From NCBI GenBank assembly GCA_039714215.1, contig JBDLJU010000003.1, forward strand, positions 1-50,060: DNA of 50,060 nt. Reading direction: 5' to 3'. Shown here one piece after another: positions 8,479 through 15,948 of the stretch; the first letter of the stretch is position 1; the number at the start of each line of letters is the position of its first letter. The notes beneath the pieces are model-generated. The model saw nothing but the letters and a program-made list of their open reading frames with translations, was not told where the DNA came from and ran no database searches. Origin of the DNA: UBA11579 sp039714215 (GTDB lineage: Bacteria; Chloroflexota; Anaerolineae; Anaerolineales; UBA11579). The translations under genes and the position numbers were made by a program.

Positions 8479-9096
8479 CTAGGGCGTCGCAGTAGCTCCC
8501 GGAATCCCTTCCACAGCGACCTCATCGGTGTAGATTTCCGAAATATCTCCTGCAGCGGTACGAAATTGGGCATGTACCCAGAAAGTGGTCCAATTGGTCG
8601 CCAGCTGCACAGGAAAAGTTTTTTCTTCACTGTATCGCTCCCAAGGTTGGGCATCCATGTCTAGCTGTGAGATTGACTGCGATCCGGCAATCACCCGCAT
8701 TTCGACCACCGCTCCAGGGAGTTCATTCATCCTTGGGAAAAACTGCACCCTCACGTTGGCCGTCTCTCCCGCGATGCCGCCCACGCAGCACCTGCCCTCC
8801 TCAATCAGTACGCCGTAAATTCGATCATAGGGAGTCAGGGTGACCGTCATTGGTGATTGATCTGGATTTCCGCCTGGTTTCGAAGTTGACCATGCCTGTA
8901 AGCTCAGGCGCTGCTCCCCGATTTGAGTAGACTGGTAAGCATTCCACTCTTCCAGCCGGTCAACTTCCGCCTCCATAGTTACAATCACCACATTCATTTG
9001 CTGATTGATTTCAGAAAAATGGATTGCCAATGCCCCCATGCCAACCACAAGCAGCACAACGCCCACAATTACTATAAACCGAGCCGCGCCAGTCAT
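8479..9096 (-). CDS. Membrane-anchored protein of unknown function
   Basis: A 205-residue protein that I do not recognise. It has one N-terminal transmembrane helix (VIVGVVLLVVGMGALAIHF). A short coiled-coil-like stretch (about residues 35-60, VTMEAEVDRLEEW) follows, then a beta-rich region that should lie outside the cytoplasm and ends in an Ala/Thr/Pro tail. It contains a Cys pair (RCCVGG). It has its own good ribosome-binding site (AGGAG) and is separated from the ABC genes by 115 nt. A TATAAT at 9136-9141 on the minus strand may be its -10 box, with no convincing -35. Confidence 0.7.
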   Translation of the reverse strand: MTGAARFIVIVGVVLLVVGMGALAIHFSEINQQMNVVIVTMEAEVDRLEEWNAYQSTQIGEQRLSLQAWSTSKPGGNPDQSPMTVTLTPYDRIYGVLIEEGRCCVGGIAGETANVRVQFFPRMNELPGAVVEMRVIAGSQSISQLDMDAQPWERYSEEKTFPVQLATNWTTFWVHAQFRTAAGDISEIYTDEVAVEGIPGATATP

Positions 9097-9141
9097 CCAA
9101 TGCTCCTCCTAAAACTTATCTTGATAATTGCCTTCATTATA

Positions 9142-9310
9142 CAGCGAGCTGGTTGGCTTAACCGCGTTAATCCAATTCAATCATGAATCTGTTAACGAAC
9201 TAATCAAATATTCGTATCTGCCCTTTTAAGGAAACCGCCATCCATCCCATCTCCTGATACCCCAATACACGCAAGCAGAATTGTGATCGTCGTTAAACAA
9301 GGGTGAAGGC
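9142..9310. other. Intergenic stretch with no recognised feature
   Basis: Apart from the possible -10 box at 9136-9141, I see no gene, repeat or RNA structure between the start of the membrane protein gene and the terminator at 9315. Confidence 0.5.
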
Positions 9311-9314
9311 AAAC

Positions 9315-9342
9315 AAAAAGAGCCGGTCACGAGACCGGCTCT
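9315..9342 (-). terminator. Terminator inherited from a second leuS copy, now ending the BtpA operon
   Basis: On the minus strand a perfect 10-bp stem (AGAGCCGGTC with GACCGGCTCT) and a 4-nt loop are followed by TTTTTG. It closely matches the leuS terminator at 12815-12842 in sequence and in spacing from the leuS stop codon. Confidence 0.85.
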
Positions 9343-9365
9343 CACTATCTACTACCTGCTGCCAT

Positions 9366-9440
9366 TTACAAAACCATATTCACCAAGCGCCCCTGCACCA
9401 CCAGGGTGATCTCATCCACGGCGGTGGCTTTGTCCAGCTC
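9366..9440 (-). pseudogene. Degraded leuS 3' end (25 codons, internal deletion)
   Basis: Read on the minus strand, this encodes ELDKATAVDEITLVVQ joined directly to GRLVNMVL and a stop. Intact leuS reads ELDKSATEVDEITLVVQ, then 46 residues, then GRLVNIVI and a stop. The missing stretch is exactly 138 bp. In intact leuS it lies between two copies of CTGCACCAC (12900-12908 and 13038-13046, plus strand); only one copy remains here (9393-9401). The fragment begins 3 nt after the BtpA stop and is followed by a copy of the leuS terminator. It is therefore a partial second leuS 3' end, diverged from the intact one. It has no start codon of its own. Confidence 0.9.
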
Positions 9441-9443
9441 AGA

Positions 9444-10256
9444 TCATTGAATTTCTTTTCTCAATTGTTGAGCTTTTTTTACAAACTCTTTAACTTTTTT
9501 AGGGTCCAATGGATCCAGGAATCCTCCATGAGTTTTTATGCTGCTGCCAACAATGATTGCATCAGAGATATTCATAAAAGCGGCTAAATTATCAAGATTA
9601 GCTCCACCGCCTGTAACCAAATACGCATCTGGCAATTTCTCACGGAGATCCTTCAAACGGTTGATGATGTCTTGCTCCCCATATCCGGAGACAACAAGCG
9701 CATCCACGTCTGCATGGCGGATCGCCAGGTCTGCCAGGATCTCAAGCGGAAATTCCCCCACAGGGGCCGCTGTTCTATCATACAAATCCCCGATAATATC
9801 AATATCATGAGCGCCAATCCGATTACGGAAGGCAAGCAGCTCATGTGGGTCTGCTTGAACCAACCCCGTTGATGTGGCAACAACCCCAACATTAATCTTG
9901 ATGCGCACAAAATCAGCTGAGATCGCCTTAGCAATCGCCAGGGCCGCCTTACTTCCATTCATCAACACATTCACACCCAAAATTTTTGAGCTGATGCCGC
10001 GCAGTTTCATCCCTATCGCAGTCATAAAGGCCACGGTTGCCTCATCCCCTTCTTCCGATGCTGGCACATCTCCGGTGTTTTGGAAGAGGACCGCGTCAAA
10101 ACCGGCTTCCATTAATATCTCCGTTTCATCCACGGCTCTCTGAACAATCGATGGAAATGGTTCTGTGAAATGGACTGATCCAGGTAATCCAGCAAGATGG
10201 ACCATGCCAATGATTGGTTTCTTCGATTTTTTTAATAGCTCAATAAAATTGCCCAT
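9444..10256 (-). CDS. BtpA/SgcQ-family TIM-barrel protein
   Basis: A 270-residue member of the BtpA family. Cyanobacterial BtpA affects photosystem I stability, and E. coli SgcQ sits in a sugar catabolic operon; the reaction is not established. IGMVHLAGLPGS at the N-terminus, LFQNTGDVPA, GVNVLMNG, VRIKINVG, VSGYGE and LVTGGGA, IIVGSSIKTHG near the end fit a phosphate-binding TIM barrel. It is the last gene of a PfkB/SIS/BtpA operon. A 178-nt spacer with no recognised feature separates it from the SIS gene. The stop codon abuts a leuS fragment, which marks the edge of an insertion. It probably acts on a phosphorylated sugar derivative made by the neighbours. Confidence 0.85.
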   Translation of the reverse strand: MGNFIELLKKSKKPIIGMVHLAGLPGSVHFTEPFPSIVQRAVDETEILMEAGFDAVLFQNTGDVPASEEGDEATVAFMTAIGMKLRGISSKILGVNVLMNGSKAALAIAKAISADFVRIKINVGVVATSTGLVQADPHELLAFRNRIGAHDIDIIGDLYDRTAAPVGEFPLEILADLAIRHADVDALVVSGYGEQDIINRLKDLREKLPDAYLVTGGGANLDNLAAFMNISDAIIVGSSIKTHGGFLDPLDPKKVKEFVKKAQQLRKEIQ

Positions 10257-10434
10257 ATTTTTACACTCCGGATATGATGATGGTAACTACAGCGAATTAT
10301 TTTATCAACACTGGGGAATTTTGGTTTTTTATGTTTTCCTCTTTTGGACACATCTGTTTCTAAAAGAACAGTCTCACAATCATTTTCCTCAGCATTGTCA
10401 CTCACTGATTTTTCAGCAGCCAATATCTTTCCTG

Positions 10435-11556
10435 CTACGTGATCTCGCTCTCGAATATTTGTTTCCAATTTACATCTTTAACTTTTTTATCATCAAAACC
10501 TAACATGCTTAAATTATTATGCACCGCAAAGTGAAAAGCAAATATTTCTCCGGGTATACAATACAGAATCGGCGATAACAACTCATCGGCTTTCCCAAAA
10601 ACTGGCGCAACCACATCTACCAGGTCTGCTGTTTCTTTATCATCTGGATCACAGACAGCAATACTCGTTGATTCCATTTGGTTTATGGCATAGATCTGCT
10701 CGCGTGCTCGATCAACACTTGCTCCTGGGGGTGTGATTACAAAAGTAAGTGTGTTTTTACTTGTGAAGAAAAATTGCTCGTGCGCCCATTCTTCTAATTC
10801 CTGGCCAACTGCGTTAGTCCGAGTAGATTCAATCACTTTAGCCATAGAAAAGAAAGCTGTTCCATAATTTGGTCCAGCCCCAAGGAAAACTGCCTGGTTG
10901 CTTAATTTTGATTTCTTGGCCAATTCTTCCATGATTGGCAAATTTGCATTTATCGTCTTCTCCATTGGACCTGCCAGAGATGAAATCTCGTTTAATTTTT
11001 CGTCAACCTGAGCTGTATTTAGCTTTCCGGATAGTTCAGCCAAGAGAATAGCCAAGCAGTACTGCACAATCATTGATGCCATGTAGCTGCTGGTTCCAGG
11101 GGCAAATTTTCTTTCAGAATAGGCAAGGTCAATTACATAATCTACTTCTTTAGATAAGCCGGTCTCTAAATTGCCTGTGGCACCCACCGTAATCAGGCCA
11201 TGTTTATTCGCTCTTACAGCACTTTCGATTGTGCGGGAGACTCGACCAGAATTTGACACCATTAACGCCAAACTGTTTTTAGGGGCGTAATTAACCAAAT
11301 AACGCGAGAATTCTAAAGCCTGTACAGCTTCTGTTGGGATACCTGCCCATTCTTCAAAAGCAAACCGTGTAGCCATCCCACAGTACCAGGAATCCCCACA
11401 ACCAACAAGATACACTTTTTCTGGTGCTGAATTCAATTTAATTTCTTTCTTAATTTCATCATATATCGCCCGCGGGCTGTCTTTTACAAATTTCACCTGG
11501 GCTTTGATACCATCCAACATGTTTTGCCATTTCAAATCTATGTTTTTATAATCCAT
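10435..11556 (-). CDS. Double-SIS-domain sugar isomerase/deglycase-like protein
   Basis: A 373-residue protein with two SIS domains, the length of the GlmS isomerase half and of FrlB-type deglycases. First domain: VYLVGCGDSWYCGMA and MVSNSGRVSRTIE (phosphosugar-binding Ser/Thr loop). Second domain: VFLGAGPNYGTAFFSMAK, followed by GQELEEWAHEQFF, the Glu/His region seen in GFAT-like enzymes. No glutaminase domain is present, so it is not glucosamine-6-phosphate synthase. Next to a PfkB kinase it could split or isomerise a 6-phosphorylated amino sugar or Amadori compound, as FrlB does after FrlD. That assignment is inference. It starts 23 nt after the kinase gene. Base composition is AT-richer than leuS. 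Confidence 0.82.
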   Translation of the reverse strand: MDYKNIDLKWQNMLDGIKAQVKFVKDSPRAIYDEIKKEIKLNSAPEKVYLVGCGDSWYCGMATRFAFEEWAGIPTEAVQALEFSRYLVNYAPKNSLALMVSNSGRVSRTIESAVRANKHGLITVGATGNLETGLSKEVDYVIDLAYSERKFAPGTSSYMASMIVQYCLAILLAELSGKLNTAQVDEKLNEISSLAGPMEKTINANLPIMEELAKKSKLSNQAVFLGAGPNYGTAFFSMAKVIESTRTNAVGQELEEWAHEQFFFTSKNTLTFVITPPGASVDRAREQIYAINQMESTSIAVCDPDDKETADLVDVVAPVFGKADELLSPILYCIPGEIFAFHFAVHNNLSMLGFDDKKVKDVNWKQIFESEIT

Positions 11557-11579
11557 TGCTTAAATCCTCTATTCTAGTT

Positions 11580-12509
11580 TTAAAGCTCTGTAATTCTGGT
11601 GTTAACATATTCGAGGCGTTCATCTTTATCAGCAAAGTTTGATTTCAAGGGGGAGAATGCACCCACCTGCTCTACAACAAAAGATGCCGAGACCGTTCCG
11701 AATGCAGCTGACAGCACTGGATCTTTAGTTTCCAAGAAACAACTCATGAATCCCCCACAAAACGAATCACCTGCTCCAGTAGGTTCTACTGTCTCGCCAG
11801 GGAAGATTGGAACATCAAAAAATTTATCCAGCTGTTTTTGATATACCAGAGATCCTTCAATACTTTTCTTTATCACAACAATTTTTGGGCCGGCATCCGC
11901 AAATGCCCTCGCCGCTTCTTTGAGGTTACTTGATCCAAACATCTTAATCACTTCTTCTTTACTTGGCAGAAAAACATCAACAAATCTAAGCATTTCAAAG
12001 GCCAACCGGTTAAATTCTTCCTGTTCCAAATAATCCACATGAGGATCCCAGGAAACAACCGTTTTGCTCCCTTTATATTCTTGAATTGTTTTCAAAACAG
12101 AATTTTGAACATCTGTTGGCATGGGGGCGAGATGAACACCATCAGTTTTCAGATTGTTTTCCACCAATTCACTGCCAGTTATTGACATTTGATGGTGCGA
12201 TCCTGATGACAGGTGATTAATAAATTGACGAGACCCACCCGGCTCATAGAGCATCCAATTCCTGATATCATTGTTCTGGACACGAACCAAATCTGACTTG
12301 ATCCCAAATTTACCTAATCGTTCAATGCTTGATTGTGGAAAATTTTTCCCTATGCGGGCGTGAATTGTGGGTTCACTACCCCAAACACGCGCTCCTACAG
12401 CCGAATAAAGCGCATTTCCCCCAATCGAATCCAGGTACATTTTTTGTTGATCATAGAGAATTATGTCGTCGATTGCCAGATTCCCAATAGCAGTAATTTT
12501 CTTAACCAT
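11580..12509 (-). CDS. PfkB-family carbohydrate kinase
   Basis: A 309-residue ribokinase/PfkB-type kinase. It has the N-terminal GNLAIDDIILYD start, the GGNALYSAVGARVWG sugar-binding glycine motif, SWDPHVDYL, the LPSKEEVIKMFG region, and the C-terminal signature VEPTGAGDSFCGGFM with the catalytic Asp in GAGD. It phosphorylates a sugar or sugar derivative with ATP in the cytosol; the substrate is unknown. It is the first gene of the operon, behind a promoter at 12615-12643. The ribosome-binding site is weak. No transporter gene is in the cluster, so uptake must be encoded elsewhere or the substrate is internal. Confidence 0.88.
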   Translation of the reverse strand: MVKKITAIGNLAIDDIILYDQQKMYLDSIGGNALYSAVGARVWGSEPTIHARIGKNFPQSSIERLGKFGIKSDLVRVQNNDIRNWMLYEPGGSRQFINHLSSGSHHQMSITGSELVENNLKTDGVHLAPMPTDVQNSVLKTIQEYKGSKTVVSWDPHVDYLEQEEFNRLAFEMLRFVDVFLPSKEEVIKMFGSSNLKEAARAFADAGPKIVVIKKSIEGSLVYQKQLDKFFDVPIFPGETVEPTGAGDSFCGGFMSCFLETKDPVLSAAFGTVSASFVVEQVGAFSPLKSNFADKDERLEYVNTRITEL

Positions 12510-12587
12510 TTCTATTCCGTAATCCTGAAGTTAACTAATCCTGAAAGAACTGAGCCAAATTTCCAAACTTTAACGTGTTCCTAATAA

Positions 12588-12600
12588 CCTGGAAACCAGG
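12588..12600 (-). promoter_or_regulatory. Operator-like palindrome in the pfkB leader
   Basis: CCTGG-AAA-CCAGG is a perfect 5-bp dyad. It lies just downstream of the predicted transcription start (about 12608), the place where a repressor would block the operon. No cognate regulator is encoded in the window next to it. Confidence 0.35.
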
Positions 12601-12614
12601 AAAAGGATAAACAT

Positions 12615-12643
12615 ATTAAACCCTTTCTCTCTCATTCTTGCAA
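12615..12643 (-). promoter_or_regulatory. Promoter of the PfkB/SIS/BtpA operon
   Basis: TTGCAA (12638-12643) and TTTAAT (12615-12620) are separated by 17 nt on the minus strand. The untranslated leader to the pfkB ATG would be about 100 nt. The rest of 12644-12814 shows nothing recognisable. Confidence 0.6.
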
Positions 12644-12814
12644 CCTGCAGAATCAATAGATCCCTGACTGCGCATAAGGAGTTGGATATCTAAGAGAAAT
12701 TTGGTTAAAACACTCACAGCACATCCGGCAGAAATGAGCATAAAACCCGGAAAATTTAACCAGGCTTTGATTTGACTTAGAACCTTACAGATTTTCTATA
12801 AGCACTTAGATTAC

Positions 12815-12842
12815 AAAAAGAGCCGGTCTTGCGACCGGCCCT
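12815..12842 (-). terminator. leuS terminator
   Basis: A minus-strand hairpin with a 10-bp stem containing one G-U pair (12819-12828 with 12833-12842) and a 4-nt loop is followed by TTTTTGT. It lies about 30 nt after the leuS stop codon. A near-identical copy is at 9315-9342. Confidence 0.85.
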
Positions 12843-12872
12843 CAATACATTCTATCTGCTTTCTGCAACCTG

Positions 12873-15326
12873 CTAAATTACAATATTCACCAACCGCCCC
12901 TGCACCACAATCACCTTGCGGGGTTCCTTGCCATCCATGAACTTCTGGACTGTCTCAGAAGCCAGCGCTTTTGCTTTGGCGTCTTCGTCGCTGGTGCCCA
13001 CCGGCACGGTGATCTTGTCGCGCAGCTTGCCATTGATCTGCACCACCAGGGTGATCTCGTCTACCTCGGTGGCAGATTTATCCAGCTCTGGCCAGGACTG
13101 CTGGTGAATCGAGTATGGTTTGCCCAACCGCTCCCAGAGCTCTTCGGCAATATGCGGCGTGATCGGCGCCATCATCCGAATGTAAATATCTGTGGCTTCA
13201 TCCCAGGCCGGGGAGCCAACTGCGCCTTTTTCCCGCGCTTTGTACATCTCGTTCATCAGCTCCATCAGAGAAGCAACAATCGTGTTGAACTCAAAGCTCT
13301 TGTAGTCAGCGGTGACACTCTCCAACGTCTGATGCAGCTTGCGGCGTAAAGCTTTAACCACATCCTCGCTCGGTTGTCCGGCGGATTCAATCGGGTCTGC
13401 AAATGCGGTCCACACCCGGCGCAGCCAGCGGGCGGTGCCTTCAATCCCCTGGCTGTCCCACGGACCGCCCAACGTCCAACGGGTAAAGAACATCAGGTAA
13501 GCGCGCACCACATCAGCGCCATACTTCTCCACCAGGTCATCTGGAGCAGCTACATTTCCGCGAGATTTAGACATTTTCTCCGAATCCTCGCCCAGCACAA
13601 TTCCCTGGTTGCGCAGCGCCGTCATCGGCTCGCGGCCTTCAGTGATCCCCATATCTCGCAGGGCCTTGTGGAAGAAGCGGGTGTAGACCAGGTGCATGTT
13701 GGCATGCTCAATCCCACCGGTATAGGTATCCACCGGCATCCAGTAATCATATTCCTTTTGATCGAAGGGACCCTCATCATAATTCGGGCTGAGGTAACGC
13801 AGGTGGTACCACGAGGAGCACATAAAGGTGTCCATTGTATCGGTCTCACGGGTGGCTGCCTCTCCGCACTCCGGGCAAGTTGTATCCTTCCAGGTGGGGT
13901 GCAGCTTCAGCGGGCTTTCCCCCGTTGGCTTCCATTCCACGTCATCGGGCAGCAGCACCGGCAGCTGGTCATCGGGGACAGGCTGCACGCCGCACTTTTC
14001 GCAGTAGACCATCGGGATCGGCGCGCCCCAATAGCGCTGGCGGGAAATCAACCAATCGCGCAGCCGGTAATTGACCGAGGCCTTACCAAATCCCTTCTCA
14101 TCCACATACTTGATCGCGGTTAGGATGGTTTCATCAGCAGGAGTGCCAGTCAGCTCTGCCGAATTGACCATCGTCCCATATGCCGGGACGGCTGCTTCCA
14201 TTGTCGCGCCGTCCAGCGGCTCAACCTCATCCGGCTGGATCACCACCCGCACTTCCAGGTCATACTTACGAGCAAACTCGAAGTCGCGCTGGTCATGGGC
14301 TGGGACTGCCATGATCGCGCCTGTGCCGTAGCTCAACAGCACATAATCGGCAATCCAGATCGGAATACGTTCCTCGTTGACCGGGTTGATCGCATACGCG
14401 CCGGTGAATACCCCGGTTTTCTCATTGTCGGCGGACTCGCGCTCAATATCCGTCTGGCGTTCTGCCTGATGGACATACGCATCAACTTCCTTCTTCTGCT
14501 CGGCTGTAGTGATCTTTGCTACCAGCGGATGCTCAGGGGCCAGCACCATGAAAGTCGCTCCCCACAGCGTATCCGCCCGGGTAGTGAACACTTCCATCGG
14601 GTCACCGTCCTCTGTCTTGAAGATCACGCTGGCGCCCTCAGAGCGTCCCATCCAATTGGTCTGCAAAGTGCGCACCCGCTCCGGCCAATCGATGCCTTCA
14701 AAACTGAGCAGATCTTCGACGTAGTTGGTGGTCTTGAAGAACCACTGCTCGAGCTGTTTCTTGATCACCGGGGTCTCGCAGCGCTCGCACAGGCGATCCT
14801 CCCCCCAGACCTGCTCACGCGCCAGGGTGGTATTACAGTTCGGGCACCAATCCACCGCCGAATCTTTTCGGTAAGCCAGGTCATGCTCAAACAGCTTGAT
14901 GAAAAACCACTGGGTCCAGCGATAGTATTCAGGGTCAGCGGAAACTGCCTCGCGGCGCCAATCAAACATTGCACCCATGCTGCGCAGCTGACCGCGCATC
15001 CGCTCGATATTGGCATAGGTCCACTCTTTGGGGTGAATATTGCGTTTGATCGCTGCATTTTCTGCCGGCAGACCAAAGGCATCAAAGCCGATCGGGAACA
15101 TCACGTTGTAGCCCTGCATCCGCATGAAGCGTGCTCTGGCATCCGAGGGCGTCATCGCAAACCAGTGACCCATGTGCAGATCTCCAGAGGGGTAGGGCAG
15201 CATTGTCAGGGCATAATACTTCTCCCTTGCCGGGTCAATGTCTGCATTGTAGATCCCATCCTCGTCCCATTTTTTCTGCCATTTTGGTTCAATCTCGTTT
15301 GGGTTGTATCTCTCTCGCTCTTCCAT
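12873..15326 (-). CDS. leuS: Leucyl-tRNA synthetase
   Basis: An 817-residue class I synthetase of normal bacterial length that charges tRNA-Leu. It has the HIGH-type motif PYPSGDLHMGHWFAMTPSD near residue 45. Zn-binding Cys pairs lie in WCPNCNTTLAREQVWGEDRLC. The CP1 editing domain contains FTTRADTLWGATFMVLAPEHPL and SYGTGAIMAVPAHDQRD. The KMSKS loop is in EDSEKMSKSRGNVAAP, and the anticodon-binding and C-terminal domains include QINGKLRD. Expression is predicted to be controlled by a T-box leader at 15624-15890. An unusually long ~300-nt stretch with a broken gene separates that leader from the ATG. A diverged second 3' end lies at 9366-9440, so this locus has recombined. Confidence 0.98.
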   Translation of the reverse strand: MEERERYNPNEIEPKWQKKWDEDGIYNADIDPAREKYYALTMLPYPSGDLHMGHWFAMTPSDARARFMRMQGYNVMFPIGFDAFGLPAENAAIKRNIHPKEWTYANIERMRGQLRSMGAMFDWRREAVSADPEYYRWTQWFFIKLFEHDLAYRKDSAVDWCPNCNTTLAREQVWGEDRLCERCETPVIKKQLEQWFFKTTNYVEDLLSFEGIDWPERVRTLQTNWMGRSEGASVIFKTEDGDPMEVFTTRADTLWGATFMVLAPEHPLVAKITTAEQKKEVDAYVHQAERQTDIERESADNEKTGVFTGAYAINPVNEERIPIWIADYVLLSYGTGAIMAVPAHDQRDFEFARKYDLEVRVVIQPDEVEPLDGATMEAAVPAYGTMVNSAELTGTPADETILTAIKYVDEKGFGKASVNYRLRDWLISRQRYWGAPIPMVYCEKCGVQPVPDDQLPVLLPDDVEWKPTGESPLKLHPTWKDTTCPECGEAATRETDTMDTFMCSSWYHLRYLSPNYDEGPFDQKEYDYWMPVDTYTGGIEHANMHLVYTRFFHKALRDMGITEGREPMTALRNQGIVLGEDSEKMSKSRGNVAAPDDLVEKYGADVVRAYLMFFTRWTLGGPWDSQGIEGTARWLRRVWTAFADPIESAGQPSEDVVKALRRKLHQTLESVTADYKSFEFNTIVASLMELMNEMYKAREKGAVGSPAWDEATDIYIRMMAPITPHIAEELWERLGKPYSIHQQSWPELDKSATEVDEITLVVQINGKLRDKITVPVGTSDEDAKAKALASETVQKFMDGKEPRKVIVVQGRLVNIVI

Positions 15327-15344
15327 TAATTATCGTCCTTTATT

Positions 15345-15620
15345 AATTCAGTCGTCAGTAGGCAGCAGGTAGTTGTCAGTAGTCAACATTCATCCTGCAA
15401 TGTTTGAAGGAATTGAAACAGCACAACGGTGCATTTGGTTGGTCAAACCATAATTCTCTTCATTCGGAAATGAACTGGTAACTTTATAAATCAGCTCAAC
15501 CACTTCCAATGCCTTCTTCCAAACTATCAAATCCCGATAGCTTCAAGCAGCCATTTATTTTCCTCCTTACCGTCCACTACCTACTACCTTCTCTCTACTA
15601 CCCTCTGCCTACTGTATTTA
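15345..15620. repeat. Inverted low-complexity arms flanking a four-helix-bundle pseudogene
   Basis: Plus-strand 15349-15385 is rich in CAGTAGGCAGCAGGTAG-like triplets, and 15573-15618 carries the opposite-strand version (CTACCTACTACC, CTACTACCCTCTGCCTACTG). The two arms bracket the pseudogene at 15390-15554. They look like the imperfect termini of an inserted unit. Similar GCAGCAGGTAGTAG text also lies just after the leuS remnant (9343-9363). Confidence 0.5.
15390..15554 (-). pseudogene. Broken four-helix-bundle (S23/IVP-type) protein gene
   Basis: Behind a perfect AAGGAGG site, the minus strand reads ATG, two codons, an in-frame TGA, and then SYRDLIVWKKALEVVELIY, KVTSSFPNEENYGLTNQ and MHRCAVSIPSNIAG before a stop. 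This is the first half of the four-helix-bundle protein family first found in 23S rRNA intervening sequences (usual length about 110-125 residues, continuing after SIPSNIAEG). The early TGA and the loss of the second half show it is dead. It sits between the leuS T-box leader and the leuS start codon, flanked by inverted low-complexity arms. Confidence 0.85.
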
Positions 15621-15623
15621 AAC

Positions 15624-15652
15624 AAAAAACCCTCCGTCTCAGGGACGAAAGG
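15624..15652 (-). terminator. T-box regulated terminator
   Basis: CCTTTCGTC and GACGGAGGG pair over 9 positions (three G-U) around a 5-nt loop, followed by TTTTTTG. It is the off-state structure of the leuS T-box. Confidence 0.85.
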
Positions 15653-15890
15653 ATATTCGCGGTACCACCCTGGTTGCTGTAAGAAATTGTTAGATCTTCA
15701 GCCACTCAGCAGCTGTAACGGGCATTCCCGTCTCAGGTTACTTGCCCCCCTGGCGTTCACCATCGAAATCAGCTCCATATAGCCTGGAGCTGGCAAGCGA
15801 GTTCAGCCTATTCTGAGGCGCTCTGTGTGCGCCATGCCGGGCTTGCACCAGGTATTCCCGACTCGCTGACAGATGGCTTACTACTCCTAC
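15624..15890 (-). promoter_or_regulatory. T-box leader controlling leuS
   Basis: The T-box core AGGGTGGTACCGCG is at 15658-15671 (minus strand). Its UGGU bulge would pair with the ACCA end of an uncharged tRNA whose discriminator base is A, as in tRNA-Leu. Upstream, GTAAGC (15876-15881) pairs with GCTTGC (15793-15798) to close stem I. Immediately next to it, GAA-CTC places CUC (15799-15801), a leucine codon, at the expected specifier position. The terminator is a 9-bp stem (15630-15638 with 15644-15652) followed by six U. The competing antiterminator joins CAGGG before the T-box to CCCTG after it. Uncharged tRNA-Leu should permit leuS transcription. CUG a few bases away is an alternative specifier. 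Confidence 0.88.
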
Positions 15891-15948
15891 CGACTTATTA
15901 TTTGAATGTAAAGTGCAGTGCTTCCATATTAAAACTTCTCAAGAAAGG

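Noticed and set aside
10232..10468. 78-codon minus-strand frame between the SIS and BtpA genes
   Set aside because: Overlaps both neighbours, composition is not protein-like and there is no ribosome-binding site.
11580..12509. Naming the kinase/SIS pair frlD/frlB
   Set aside because: Family level fits, but substrate residues cannot be confirmed and frlA/frlC/frlR are absent.
14295..15329. 344-codon plus-strand open frame opposite leuS
   Set aside because: It is antisense to a fully conserved leuS, has no ribosome-binding site and no family-like motifs; a codon-bias shadow.
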